Assembly: GCA_012934845.2 (NCBI GenBank)
Contig: WNNJ02000089.1
Coordinates: 1-64,000 of the forward strand
Reading direction: 5' to 3'
DNA: 64,000 bases
DNA from: Pomphorhynchus laevis
Taxonomy: Eukaryota > Acanthocephala > Palaeacanthocephala > Echinorhynchida > Pomphorhynchidae
Shown: in pieces, positions 39,119 to 50,696 of the stretch
Numbering within the stretch: position 1 is the first letter of the stretch
Layout: each line of letters starts with the position of its first letter
Notes under the pieces: generated by a model
Database searches by the model: none
Told to the model about the DNA's origin: nothing
The model's input: the letters and a program-made list of their open reading frames with translations, nothing else
Position numbers and translations under genes: made by a program

Positions 39119-41688
39119 GTCCTGGTTCATCAGCTCCTACAGCCTTATTTTTAACCGAACTTGCTGACCTCCTTTCTCATTGTTCTTTGTCCTCAATCCC
39201 TTCACTCGTTCTAGGCGACTTCAATATCCGCCTAGACCGCCCCTCTTCCACAGATTCCATCCGCTTCATCAACATTCTATCCAACTACAATTACAAACTA
39301 ATCTCCACTGCCCCCACACATATACTTGGTGGGGCACTCGACATCATCGCTGTCCCCGATCATTTTACTGCCTACACGTCACTGTCAATCTCTGATCCTG
39401 GTCTATCCGATCACTTTGTTATCACCCTTGATCTCACTCGCAACCACACCCCTCCTCACACACCTACAATCCTACGTCGCCCTTGGAGAAATCTTGACCT
39501 CTCCCTTCTCCGCTCTGCCTTACTCAAATCGTCTCTATCATTACCCACAATAACATATTCATCTCCTCACGATCTCGCCTTTCTTTTCGACTCTGAACTC
39601 ACATCCACTCTCGATATTCTCTTGCCCTTCAAGTCTCACCCACACCGTCGCTTGCACCGTGTCCCATGGTTTGACATCCAATGCCTACTCTCAAAGCGTC
39701 GACTCCGCCATGCTGTTCAAGTCTATCACCGCTATCTCAGACGCGATTTCCTCTCGATCACTCCGTCTTTCCGTGATTCCTATCTTGCTCTTCGCCGGTC
39801 TCATCTCAACCTACTACGTACCAAATGCAACTCCTTCTGGCAGCATAAAATAATCACTTCATTCAACTCTAAGACTCTCTGGCATACTTTTAACTCAATC
39901 CTGGCTCGTTCCTCTACGCCTTGCAACATCAATGCTAATGATTATTCGTCATTTCTCCAGACTAAAGTATCCACGCTGCTCTCTCACACCCCGGTCTCCA
40001 TCCTAACCCACTCTGCCCAGTCTACTCTCATCCTTCCCGAACTCTTTCATCTTCTCCCTGTATCACCTATAAGTATCATCTGTCCTCATGTCCTTGCCCA
40101 ACAAAACCTCACCTGCCGATCCCCTGCCTACCCACATATTAAAATCTATATGCTCATCGATATCCCCATTTCTCACAACCTTGTTTAACTCGTCCATCCG
40201 CAGTCGTATATTCCCTTCACACTGGAAATCCGCGATCGTTCGTCCCCTCCTTAAGAAACAATCGCTCGACCCCTCCCTTCCTTCTAGCTATCGCCCCATT
40301 TCACTACTCCCTACTCTTTCTAAGCTCTTAGAACGCCTCATCTTAATACAAATCAACGCTTATCTCTCCTCATCCAATTTGTACCCTCCTTTCCAATCCG
40401 CTTTCCGCTCTAATCACTCGACAGAAATCGCATGCATAAAAGTGTACAACGACTTACTCATTTCTCGAGACAAGGCTCTATATAGTGTTCTCATCTCCCT
40501 GGACCTCTCCTCCGCATTCGACATTGTCGACCACTCCGTCCTCCTTTCTCGCCTTCGTTATGATTACGGCTTTTCTTCCTCCTCCATAGCTTGGTTCGCC
40601 TCATATCTATCCGACCGTTCCTTTCGCGTCTGTTCTAATTCATCATCCTCCCCTCCCATCCCTATTTTTTGCGGGGTTCCACAAGGTTCAGTCCTAGGTC
40701 CCCTGCTTTTCTCTCTTTTGCTTGGCGATCTCTCTCCATTTATCAAACCTTACTCCTTTAACGTCATGCAATACGCCGATGACATTCTAATCTATGCTCA
40801 TGCACCCGCACATCGCATACACGACATCGCCATTTCTGCCTCCAACTGTCTCTCTTCTATCTACAAGCGTCTCTCCAATCTCCATCTCGTTCTAAACGCC
40901 GAAAAGTCCAAAATAATGTGGATCCTTCCCCGTAAACCAAGCATATCTCCTCCCATTGTATCTTTTGCCTCATCGATCATCCCTGTAGTCCACAATCTCA
41001 CTTTCTTAGGCTTCCATTTCGATGATCACCTTTCCCTTAAACCCTTCGTCCGTGACAAGGTCCGCTCGTCTAACTTAATTCTTCGTGACATCCGCCGTAT
41101 CCGCCCCCTTATCGACTTCCGTTCTTGTATGTCTCTTCTTTCATCGCTTCTTTTCCCTAAAATCGATTACTGCCTTAGCCTTTTCGGCCAATTCTCCAAA
41201 ATCCATCATCTTACCCCTACAACGAATAATCAACACCGCAGTTCGAGTGCTCTTTCGCCTCCGTCGCTTCGACCACACATCCACATATTTTGCCCAACTC
41301 TCCTGGCCAACCATCCACATCCGCATCAAACTCCGCCTTCTTCTCATTACTTTTCGTCTCATCGCTGTCGGCTCCCCATCGTTCATCAACCTTCCTTTCT
41401 TAGACGATACTCGCCCCACCTCGCTATCGCTTCGTTCCTGTCATACCCTCTTACTCGACGTTCCTAATTACTCCAACAACTACGGTCATCGATCCTTCCT
41501 CGTCGCCGCCTCACTCGCCTGGAATCAACTCCCTCTCGACGTCCGCCGCGCTCCCTCTTTTATCACATTCAAACACCTCCTCCGTTCACACCTTCTCGAC
41601 GCCTGATTCACAGTTTTGTTTTTGTTGTGGTCATGTAAGCGTGCGCTGGCACGCATTTGCCACGTTACAATAAATCTTTTTTTTTAAG
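39119..41688 (+). mobile_element. LINE-C3, 5'-truncated
   Basis: Begins in the middle of the endonuclease (tcctggttcatcagctcct) and runs to the 3' stem-loop and T-rich tail at 41,688. It keeps LGDFNIRLDR and GLSDHFVITLDL of the endonuclease. The RT is complete across motif A (LDLSSAFDIVDH), motif B (GSVLGPLLF) and box QYADD. A small deletion near 40,070 shifts the frame between 39,187-40,188 and 40,088-41,467. A +1 change at about 41,185 shifts the tail to the frame 41,085-41,606. Confidence 0.85.
40088..41467 (+). pseudogene. LINE-C3 ORF2, RT part
   Basis: From MSLPNKTSPADPLPTHILK through SYRPISLLPTLSKLLER, motif A, motif B and [19 protein letters not shown] to FRSCMSLLSSLLFPKIDYC. Beyond about 41,185 the frame is spurious. 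Catalytic residues of the palm are intact. Confidence 0.8.
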
Positions 41689-42259
41689 AAAGTAATAGAA
41701 ACATAAACACAAATGGTAGGTGACATGATATACCTACCATTTGATGATCTACCATCATTTGTTTCCTTGGTGGATTCTTTATGTCCGTCGCAATCGTAAT
41801 GTCATGGATACTGATTTAGCTATCAATATTGAAATATTTGCGCTTAATAAGCGAATACATTCATATGGAATGCTATCCAAGCAGGTCTGCTTGTTTTATC
41901 AACCAATTCACATCGTCTACTTTTTTGATTGATTAAATATCTGGGGTATCAATCGATACCTCAGCGTCTTAGTTTGTTAGGTTTAGTACAAACGGCGAGT
42001 CATCTTTATTTATACGTCAAATCAACGGAAATTTTCACGTTGTACACACAAGGCCAAAAATTCGATGGCGTCCCATCACTCCCCCTTGGCAGGATCCTCC
42101 CCCTTGTGCCAGGATCCTGCCAGGGATTCTGGCACCTTACGATTGGCATTACGATTGCGACGGACATAAAGAATCCGTCAAGGAAACAAATGATGGTAGA
42201 TCATCAAATGGTAGTTATATCCTGCCACCTACCATTTGTATTTATGTTTCTATTACTTT
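41689..42259. mobile_element. 571-bp foldback element with 112-bp inverted arms
   Basis: Left arm 41,689-41,801 and right arm 42,147-42,259 are reverse complements at about 93% of positions (aaagtaatagaaacataaa at the outer ends). The 345-bp centre holds no gene. It does contain a scrap of LINE-C-like ORF1/ORF2 junction (about 42,015-42,080, encoding NFHVVHTRPKIRW) and a small inverted repeat (ggcaggatcct / aggatcctgcc, 42,094-42,127). It sits exactly between the tail of LINE-C3 and the start of a C7 fragment. It may be a foldback/MITE-type DNA element or a fold-back rearrangement; no transposase is present. Confidence 0.65.
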
Positions 42260-42605
42260 GCTCGCCCCCTTAGCAAATCCCCTTCTAAATTCTCTAATCA
42301 TGGCGGCATTGTCGCATTCGCCCGTCACCCCGCGTCTCTTCGCAAAATCACTTCCCCTTTAATTCCTTGCTCTTTTGAACTGCTCACTTGTCGTTCTTCT
42401 AACCCGATCACTCTAGATCTCGCCATTGTATACCGTTCTGGTTCATCATCTCCTACATCCTTATTTTCTACCGAACTCGCTGACCTTCTGTCCCACTGTT
42501 CTTTGCCTACAATCCCTTCAATCGTTCTTGGCGACTTCAACATCTGCCTCGACCGCCCCTCTTCCACTGAGTCAATCCAGTTCATCAACATTACCACTAT
42601 TACCG
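42260..42605 (+). mobile_element. LINE-C7 fragment: endonuclease
   Basis: Encodes SNHGGIVAFARHPASLRKI, ITLDLAIVYRSGSSSP and SIVLGDFNICLDRPSSTES, then stops at a junction near 42,605. More diverged than C1-C6. The scrap at 42,015-42,080 inside the foldback is probably the upstream part of the same copy. Confidence 0.7.
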
Positions 42606-44052
42606 CACTTTTGTCACATCATCAGTGGCTTGATCCATTCTTTGTAGGCGTAACCAAGGCAAGCAACTCAGTGGCTCGTACACTCTGTAAGACAGGCAAT
42701 AAAAAAACGCAACTTGGCATTTCACAAATACAGAACTGGGCACGGCACTTTCGAGATTTACAGAAAAGCTCGAAACTACGCGACGCCAATTAAACGCAAT
42801 GAGCAACGGACATTCCTGAATAATCTATGCTCACAAATTCGATCTTACCCAAAGCGATTCTATTCGTTTGATTTAAGCAGAGCAAATCAAGACACGCTCA
42901 ACTACAATGCGTATTGGACGATGCGGACAACTTTGTATGCGACCAAAAATCGATTGCTGATTTATTTGCAAACGAATTTGCAATGGCGAACCCATCATTA
43001 ATCAGTAAGCTAACGTTCGGACGTTTTGAAAGGAATAATGCCTCAGCTAATCTAGACGAATGCCTAATATCGTTCAACTGAATAATGTATTCTCGGAACT
43101 AAGAAGACTACCAAGAACTAATTCATCAGGGGCAGACGGCATACCGTCAATTGCCCTACGTAAACTCGCTACCACTGTGTGTACACCTCTTCATCGCCTA
43201 TTTGTTGCCTCGTTATATACATCGACCTTAACTGATGACTGGAGAACCGCAATAGTGTGCCCGATCTATAAGAAAGAAAATAAATCACGTTTATCGAACT
43301 ACCGTCCAATCAGCCTTGCATGCATATCTTGCAAACTCTTGGAGCAAATAGTGCTTGCTGACTTGGAGACATTTCTCAACAGGAAGGGAATCATGCATAA
43401 TCAACAACATGGTTTCCATAAACTACGTTTTACTTCGACAAACTTATTCACCGCGAGACACAGCTGGGCCTCTTCGATAGATGCCTGATACGACGTTGGC
43501 ATTATCGTTTTGATTTATCGCGAGCGTTTGATCGAGTAGACAATTCAATCCTGATCGGTAAATTATATGACATTGAAGTGTACACTTGCATCCTCCATTG
43601 GATTTCTGACTTATACAGTCGCTCATTTACGGTTAAAATAGGAGACACGTTTTCATCTAACATTCAACTACACTCTGGCGTTCCACAAGGTTCAATCCTG
43701 AGCCCAACGCTCTTTAATATATACATCAATAGCGTAATACCACTTATAGCTTCTGACTGTATTCTATATGCAGATGATATTAAAATTTGGCGGGCCATCA
43801 AAAACGACAACGACGTGCACATCCTACAATTGGACATATCGAACCTGCAGCATTGGGCAGGTGCAATGAATCTGACTATAAACCCAGAAAAATGTGCTCA
43901 TATGCACATTGGACGCAGGCGACATATTGCAAACTACGAAGTAAGCGGAAGGCAAATAAACGTGGTCAACTCTTACAAGGATTTAGGTGTAATAATAACA
44001 GATGACCTAAAAACAAATGTCAACTCCGCTGCAGTCAAAACTAAGGAATCTA
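42606..44052 (+). mobile_element. LINE-F1 fragment: linker and RT
   Basis: Related to LINE-E. Pieces in order are YRKARNYATPIKRNEQRTF, NSSGADGIPSIALRKL, NYRPISLACISCKLLEQ, QQHGFHKLRFTSTNLFTARH, FDLSRAFDRVDNSILIGKL (motif A), HSGVPQGSILSPTLFNIYI (motif B), ILYADDIKIWRAI (catalytic box) and VNSYKDLGVIITDDLKT. At least three frame changes occur between them. The 3' end is cut off by the Merlin-related sequence at 44,053. A C-terminal fragment of the same family lies at 54,640-54,960. Confidence 0.75.
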
Positions 44053-44055
44053 TGG

Positions 44056-44116
44056 GAAAAGTTCCTACAAAATGATATAAGTAGGAAAAGTTCCTTCGTT
44101 GAGGGAACTTTTCCCG
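44056..44116. repeat. Merlin-related palindromic unit, copy 1
   Basis: gttcctacaaaatgatataa, then gtaggaaaagttcc, an 8-base spacer and gggaacttttccc. The same 55-60-base unit recurs at 54,384-54,444 and 54,541-54,601. The two halves gg(g)aaaagttcc and ggaacttttcc are the terminal inverted repeats of the neighbouring Merlin element, placed back to back. Confidence 0.7.
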
Positions 44117-45113
44117 TTTCTTAATAAAATCATAAAAATACTAATTAGATAATACATGATAAAATAAATGTTTTAATTTCTTATCTTCATTAGCTCCTAA
44201 ATGTTTAAAAACCTTTGCTCGTTATTATTAATTTCCATACAAATTCTTCTAAAAACTCCGGTCTTTTATGAGTAGCAACACCTTTTCGTCTTTTTATCTC
44301 TAAATTAAGTTCATTATAAAAAGATTCTACTGCCTGTGTATTTCCGCCAGTTTCTTTATTGATAAATTCATATTTATGACATACTGTGTCGTGAACATAT
44401 CCAATACTATTTAATCTTCCGTACGATTTATGTTCGTCGGTCCAAATGATACTTCCCTTTTCAACATGTTGACAAATGATTGGTATTATTGTATTTGCGG
44501 ATTTATTTTCAATTACACACGCAAATGCTCTTGTGATACATGTGTCATATTCAACAATGCATAATGCAACGGTCTTATTTCTAGGAGCTCGACCTCGATG
44601 GCCCTTAATCTTGTGATTTAACGCGGTTTCGTCTGCTTGTACTATTTTACCAGGCCCACCGAATTTTATTTCATCCGTGTCATATTTTTTAATTAGAAGT
44701 AGTTGCTTTTGTATTATTTTTTTAAGTTTTATGATCTATTTCCATTTCTTTAATTATAACAGATTGTGGGATATTATTTGACCATTTTATAATAACTTGA
44801 AGCACATCAAGAAAAGGCAAATATAAGTTTTTCGAAAAAGCTATCTTTTCGTATAGAAATCATCTTTCTATATACTGTACAATCTGTATTGATACACTGC
44901 CATGCAGACTTTTCTTTAACTTTCTTATATTTCTTCTTTACCAGGCCACGGTTAGACTTTTCACATATTCTATCACATAAAAGTAGATTGTTATAAGACA
45001 AGAACCTCATTATTGTATCATCGTTCATTCTTATCAATTCACGTTTAAATAAATTCATACTCATGAGGGGTACAAAAAACTTTTATAATTTTTGGAGAGT
45101 GGAAAAGTTCCTA
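44104..45113 (-). mobile_element. Merlin/ISXO2-type DNA transposon
   Basis: About 1.0 kb between terminal inverted repeats GGGAACTTTTCCC (44,104-44,115) and GGAAAAGTTCC (45,101-45,111). It carries one transposase on the minus strand. The size and single DDE transposase fit Merlin. I cannot find matching 8-9 bp target duplications; the flanks are ttcgttga and tactttac. A second, shorter piece of the same element follows on the right. Confidence 0.8.
44206..45064 (-). pseudogene. Merlin transposase, frameshifted
   Basis: The N-terminal part (45,064-44,807) begins MSMNLFKRELIRMNDDTIMR and includes a cysteine pair region (CINTDCTVYRK) like the N-terminal zinc motif of ISXO2/Merlin transposases. 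After two frame changes, one of them at the A-run near 44,730, a long stop-free stretch without Met (about 44,729-44,206) carries the catalytic domain. It has IVQADETALNHK (first Asp), IIWTDEHKSYG (second Asp) and GGNTQAVESFYNELN (Glu). The DDE triad is thus intact although the gene is not. It ends at a TAA at 44,206-44,208. Confidence 0.8.
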
Positions 45114-45123
45114 CTTTACTTTA

Positions 45124-45326
45124 ATTTTCATATATATTTTTTTATATTTCTTCTTTACCAGGCCACGGCTACACTTTTCACATATTCTGCCACTTAAAAG
45201 AACATTGTTATAAGACAAGAACTTAATTATTGTATCATCGTTCATTAACAATTCACGTTCAAATAAATTCATACTCATGAGGGATACAAAAAAACTTTTT
45301 TTATAATTTTTGGAGAGGGGAAAAAT
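45124..45326 (-). mobile_element. Second Merlin fragment, transposase start and right end
   Basis: About 200 bases that repeat 44,918-45,107 with roughly 10% difference, including ccaggccacggctacacttt and the end ttttggagaggggaaaa. It has the transposase start and the right terminal region only, in the same orientation as the larger copy. It may be a separate insertion or a partial tandem duplication. LINE-C6 begins directly to its right. Confidence 0.75.
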
Positions 45327-45329
45327 AAA

Positions 45330-46075
45330 AAAAAATAAAAGGATTTATTTTAACGTGGCAAATGCGTGCCAGCGCACGCTCACATGACAACAACAAAACA
45401 AGACAGTGAATCAGGTGTCTAGAAGGTGTGAACGGAGAAGGTGTTTGAATGTGATCAAGGAGGGGGCCCGGCGAACGTCGAGAGGGAGTTGATTCCAGGC
45501 GAGTGAGGCGGCGACGAGGAAAATCGGAGACAGTAGTTGTTGGAGTAATTAGGAACGTGGAGTAAGAGGGTATGACAGGAACGAAGCGATAGCGAGGTGG
45601 GGCGAGTATCGTCTAAGAAAGCAATGTTGATGAACGATGGGGAGCCGACAGTGATAAGACGAAAAGTAACGAGAATAAGGCGGAATTTGATGCGGATGTG
45701 GATGGTGGTCCAGGGGAGTTAAGCAAAATATGTGGATGTGTGGTCGAAGCGACGGAGACGAAAAAGCACTCGAACGGCGGTGTTGATTATTCGTTGTAGG
45801 GGTAGGATGATGGATTTTGGAGAATTGGCGAAAAGGCTAAGGCAGTAATCGATTTTAGAGAAAAGAAGCGATGAAAGAAGAGACATACAAGAACGGAAGT
45901 CGATAAGGGGGCAGATACGGCGGATGTCACGGAGAATTAAGTTAGATGAGCGGACCTTGTCACGGACGAAGGGTTTAAGGGAAAGGTGATCATCGAAATG
46001 GAAGCCTAAGAAAGTGAGCTTATGGACTATGGGGATGATCGATGAGGCAAAACATACAGTGGGAGGAGATATGCA
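45330..46075 (-). mobile_element. LINE-C6 fragment: RT C-terminus and 3' end
   Basis: A 5'-truncated family C copy with the 3' stem-loop (45,364-45,379, reverse) and tail. The minus-strand reading includes [40 protein letters not shown] and LPLQRIINTAVRVLFRLRRF. The frame is broken near 45,720 and 45,520. At its 5' end (46,070) it meets a triple alternating repeat and then a LINE-D piece in the opposite direction. Confidence 0.8.
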
Positions 46076-46096
46076 AACCGTCTTTACGAAGATGGT

Positions 46097-46345
46097 TTGC
46101 AAAACCGTCTTCGTCGTTTTGATCATACATCCTACCATCTTGCTTCTCTCGATTTGCCTACAATTTATTGTCGTGTTCAAATTCGTCTTCTTATCGTTGC
46201 TTTCCGCCTTGTAACTTTTCATACCCCTTCATTTCTCAACCTTCCTTTTCTTGATAATTCTCGTCCTGTTTACTGTTCCTTGCGTTCCTGTAATTCCCTT
46301 CTTTTACATGTCCCAAACTACTCTACCATTGTATGTTTATACTAC
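46097..46345 (+). mobile_element. LINE-D fragment: RT C-terminal part
   Basis: Encodes [40 protein letters not shown] and [17 protein letters not shown], identical or nearly so to LINE-D1 in the synthetase intron. It is truncated at both ends. The right end runs into a direct repeat (ctactctaccattgtatgtt, twice) and the hairpin at 46,352. Confidence 0.75.
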
Positions 46346-46351
46346 TCTACC

Positions 46352-46405
46352 ATTGTATGTTTATAAGAAACCAAAAAAAAATTTGGTTTCTTATAAACAT
46401 ACAAT
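46352..46405. repeat. Perfect 24-bp inverted repeat at the LINE-C4 5' end
   Basis: Arms 46,352-46,375 and 46,382-46,405 are perfectly complementary around a 6-base A loop. Each contains gtttcttataaacatacaat or its complement. A second direct copy of the right arm (tttggtttcttgtaaacata) follows at 46,419-46,442 and leads into the LINE-C4 leader. Confidence 0.9.
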
Positions 46406-46479
46406 AGCATAAAAAAAGTTTGGTTTCTTGTAAACATACAATTAATATACACAATAAAATAACATACAACAACCATCGA

Positions 46480-46745
46480 CGCACTACGACAACCATCTAC
46501 GACAACCATCGACGACAACCATCGACGACAACCATCAACGACAACCATCGACGACAATCATCGACGACAATCATCGACGACAACAATCGACGACAACCAT
46601 CGACGACAACCATCGACGACAACCATCGACGACAACCATCGACGACAACAATCGACGACAACAATCGACGACAACAATCGACGACAACAATCGACGACAA
46701 CAATCGACGACAACAATCGACGACAACAATCGACGGCAACCATCG
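46480..46745 (+). repeat. 13-bp minisatellite in the LINE-C4 leader, about 20 copies
   Basis: Repeats of cgacgacaaccat, with caacaatcg variants clustered toward the right end. The same repeat lies in the leader of C5 (54,119-54,215, reverse complement) with about seven copies. LINE-K has an 11-bp version. The repeat gives long spurious open frames on both strands. Confidence 0.92.
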
Positions 46746-46748
46746 TTT

Positions 46749-47775
46749 ATGGGTGGACGTAAGAAAACAACTAAGACTGACACCAACTATGGACAACTGC
46801 AAGTACAGTGCTCAATACACGACTGCAGCGTCTGGACAACAATCACCTGCGACAAGAATAAGGCTAAAGAAGACTTCGTATGTGGTTTTTGTGCCAACAA
46901 ACTAATATGCAACCTTTCCAATCAGCACATATCAACATCCAACACGTCAACTCAAACTACCCCCGTCGTTTCTAATGTCCTTTCTCCACCCACCGACCCT
47001 GCCACCATATACACTTCCCATTCCTTGTCATCTTCACTCCCCGACACCCCACGTCCCGTCCTTCCTGTCTCGTTTCTCAATAACTTGCATCCATCAATCA
47101 AAATCACCTCCACCAACCTCCACTATCCTTCCACTCATAACCTTTCGTCAGATCGCTTGCCACCCTCTTTATTATCATTATCCTCTATGTCTCCCGTAGT
47201 CAAACCAAATCCCTCCAAATCATCAACTGACAGCTCTTCTATCGTGATCTCACCTACTCACGTCAGTCGTCCTCCTTTACGGAAGCGCTTTGCTTCTCGC
47301 GATCGTTGCGTCATTGTTACTAATATCACGCCTTCTAACTCCTTATCTCCACAAGCACGTCTGGACCACGATGTTTCCGCCTTCAGATCCATCCTCTCGT
47401 CTAATTGTTCCTGTGGATAAACCATCCTTTTTCAAGGACATTTCTCCTGTCGCATTTATCCGTCTAAAGAAATCTTCTCAATCTAATCCTTCCCAGCCCC
47501 CTCTCCTAAAAATTGTTTTCAAGCATCGCTCTCACGCGTCTTCTGTCCTCTCTCAACGATTCAAACTCATGTCATCTTCAACCACTCGAATTTTCCCCGA
47601 TCGCGCCCCTTCCGAAATCGCTCAAATCTCTTCAGCCCGCATCGAAAAACGCCGTCGCGAGGAAAACGGCGAAACATCACTCTCCATCCGAAACATAGAC
47701 GGAAATTTTCAAGTTGTCCACACCCGTCTAAAAATTCGATGGCGCTCCATCTCTCCTATGTGTCTTCTCCACTAG
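46749..47775 (+). pseudogene. LINE-C4 ORF1
   Basis: Starts MGGRKKTTKTDTNYGQLQVQ, followed by CSIHDCSVWTTI and FVCGFCANKL, the shared zinc motif in a form quite unlike C1. From SLPDTPRPVLPVSFLNNLHP on it equals C1. One extra base in tctaattgttcc near 47,402 shifts the frame, and the C-terminal domain continues in the 47,290-47,775 frame. The intact equivalent is C5 ORF1. Confidence 0.8.
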
Positions 47776-47953
47776 ACTCTTTCGCCACAGCACACGGTTT
47801 CCGCCTCGGTCTCCTCAACACTAGATCTATTCTCAATAAATCCGATCTTATCCTCAACCTATTCACCAAGCAATCCATCGATCTCTTCTGCCTCACCGAA
47901 TCCTGGCACTCAGATTCCGACAACCTTTCCATTCGCCGTCTGCTCTCTGCCGG

Positions 47954-49708
47954 TTGCTCCCTAGTCGAATCTGCCCTTCTAAATCCTCTAATCATGGCGG
48001 CATCGTCGCATTTGCGCGTCACCAAACGTCTCTTCGCAAAATCAATACCCCTTTCAGTCCTTGCTCTTTTGAATTGCTCACTTGTCGTTATTCTAACCCG
48101 ATCACTCTAGATCTCGCCATTGTATACCGTCCTGGTTCATCAGCTCCTACAGCCTTATTTTTTACCGAACTCGCTGACCTCCTTTCTCATTGTTCTTTGT
48201 CCTCAATCCCTTCACTCGTTCTAGGCGACTTCAATATCCGCCTAGACCGCCCCTCTTCCACAGATTCCATCCGCTTCATCAACATTCTATCCAACTACAA
48301 TTACAAACTAATCTCCACTGCCCCCACACATATACTTGGTGGGGCACTCGACATCATCGCTGTCCCCGATCATTTTACTGCCTACACCTCACTGTCAATC
48401 TCTGATCCTGGTCTATCCGATCACTTTGTTATCACCCTTGATCTCACTCGCAACCACACCCCTCCTCACACACCTACAATCCTACGTCGCCCTTGGAGAA
48501 ATCTTGACCTCTCCCTTCTCCGCTCTGCCTTACTCAAATCGTCTCTATCATTACCCACAATAACATATTCATCTCCTCACGATCTCGCCTTTCTTTTCGA
48601 CTCTGAACTCACATCCACTCTCGATATTCTCTTGCCCTTCAAGTCTCACCCACACCGTCGCTTGCACCGTGCCCCATGGTTTGACATCCAATGCCTACTC
48701 TCAAAGCGTCGACTCCGCCATGCTGTTCAAGTCTATCACCGCTATCTCAGACGCGATTTCCTCTCGATCACTCCGTCTTTCCGTGATTCCTATCTTGCTC
48801 TTCGCCGGTCTCATCTCATCCTACTACGTACTAAATGCAACTCCTTCTGGCAGCATAAAATCATCACTTCATTCAACTCTAAGACTCTCTGGCATACTTT
48901 TAACTCAATCCTGGCTCGTTCCTCTACGCCTTGCAACATCAATGCTAATGATTATTCGTCATTTCTCCAGACTAAAGTATCCACGTTGCTCTCTCACACC
49001 CCGGTCTCCATCCTATCCCACTCTGCCCAGTCTAATCTCATACTTACGGAACTCTTTAATCTTCTCCCTGTCTCACCTACAGAAGTATCATCTGTCCTCA
49101 TGTCTTTGCACAACAAAACCTCACCTGCCGATACCCTGCCTACTCACATATTAAAATCTATATGCTCATCGATATCCCCATTTCTCACAACCTTGTTTAA
49201 CTCGTCCATCCGCAGTCGTATCTTCACTTCACACTGGAAATCCGCAATCGTTCGTCCCCTCCTTAAGAAACAATCGCTCGACCCCTCCCTTCCTTCTAGC
49301 TATCGCCCCATTTCACTACTCCCTACTCTTTCTAAGCTCTTAGAACGTATCATCTTAATACAACTCAACGCTTATCTCTCCTCATCCAATCTGTACCCTC
49401 CTTTCCAATCCGCTTTTCGCTCTAATCACTCGACAGAAATCGCATGCATAAAAGTGTACAACGACTTACTCATTTCTCGAGACAAGGCTCTATACAGTGT
49501 TCTCATCTCCCTCGACCTCTCCTCCGCATTCGACATTGTCGACCACTCTGTCCTCCTTTCTCGCCTTCGTTATGATTACGGCTTTTATTCCTCCTCCGTA
49601 GCATGGTTCGCCTCATATCTAGCCGACCGTTCCTTTCGCGTATGTTCTAATTCATCATCCTCCCTCCCAACCCTATTTTTTGCGGGGTCCCACAAGGTTC
49701 AGTCCTAG
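47954..49708 (+). pseudogene. LINE-C4 ORF2, main frame
   Basis: Most of the endonuclease (from SNHGGIVAFARHQTSLRKI; LGDFNIRLDR; GLSDHFVITLDL), the linker and the RT up to motif A (LDLSSAFDIVDH). It ends in LPTLFFAGSHKVQS, where a missing C in the C-run puts motif B out of frame. The first codons of ORF2 are in another frame (47,739-48,110), because about 30 bases are missing near 47,965. Confidence 0.75.
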
Positions 49709-49928
49709 GTCCCCTGCTTTTCTCTCTTTTGCTTGGCGATCTCTCTCTATTTATCAAACCTTACTCCTTTAACGTCATGCAATACGCCGATGACATTCTA
49801 ATCTATGCTCATGCACCCGCACATCGCATACACGATATCGGCATTTCTGCCTCGAACTGTCTTTCTTCCATCTACAAACGTCTCTCCAATCTCCATCCAG
49901 TTCTTAACCCTGACAAGTTCAAAATAAT

Positions 49929-50615
49929 ATGGATTTTCCCCGTAAACCAAGCATATCTCCTCCCATTGTATCTTTTGCCTCACCGATCATCCCTATAGTC
50001 CACAATCTCACTTTCGTAGGCTTCCATTTCGATGATCACCTTTCCCTTAAACTCTTCGTCCGTGACAAGGTCCGCTCGTCTAACTTAATTCTTCGTGACA
50101 TCCGCCGTATCCGCCCCCTTATCGACTTCCGTTCTTGTATGTCTCTTCTTTCATCGCTTCTTTTCCCTAAAATCGATTACTGCCTTAGCCTTTTCGCCAA
50201 TTCTCCAAAATCCATCATCCTACCCCTACAACGAATAATCAACACCGCCGTTCGAGTGCTCTTTCGTCTCCGTCGCTTCGACCACACATCCACATATTTT
50301 GCCCAACTCTCCTGGCCCACCATCTACATCCGCATCAAACTCCGCCTTCTTCTCATTACTTTTCGTCTCATCGCTGTCGGCTCCCCATCGTTCATCAACC
50401 TTCCTTTCTTAGACGATACTCGCCCCACCTCGCTATCGCTTCGTTCCTGTCATACCCTCTTACTCCACGTTCCTAATTACTCCAACAACTACGGTCTCCG
50501 ATCCTTCCTCGTCGCCGCCTCACTCGCCTGGAATCAACTCCCTCTCGATGTCCGCCGCGCTCCCTTTTTTATCACATCCAAACACCTCCTCCGTTCACAT
50601 CTTCTCGACACCTGA
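49929..50615 (+). pseudogene. LINE-C4 ORF2, C-terminal frame
   Basis: Carries [60 protein letters not shown] and the end LLRSHLLDT. The catalytic box [13 protein letters not shown] is in the preceding frame (49,729-49,998). Confidence 0.75.
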
Positions 50616-50696
50616 TTCACAGTTTTGTTTTGTTGTGGTCATGTAAGCGTGCGCTGGCACGCAATTGCCACGTTAAAATAAATCCTTTTTTTTGGA

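Larger units (their letters stand above)
46419..50695 (+). mobile_element. LINE-C4, full-length but multiply frameshifted
   Basis: Leader with a long 13-bp minisatellite, ORF1 (46,749-47,775 in two frames), ORF2 (47,739-50,615 in several frames) and 3' UTR with stem-loop and T-tail at 50,695. Main breaks: an extra base near 47,402, a deletion near 47,965, a missing base near 49,665 (shared with C5) and a small change near 49,935. It shares many private changes with C5 (SRIFTSHWKSAIV, IILIQLNAYLSS), so the two are sisters. Confidence 0.88.

Noticed and set aside
46420-46905. Repetitive frames (TTTIDDNHRRQ and RRWLSSMVVVDGC types) through the C4 leader, on both strands
   Set aside because: They are the 13-bp minisatellite read as 39-base periods; the real ORF1 starts at 46,749.
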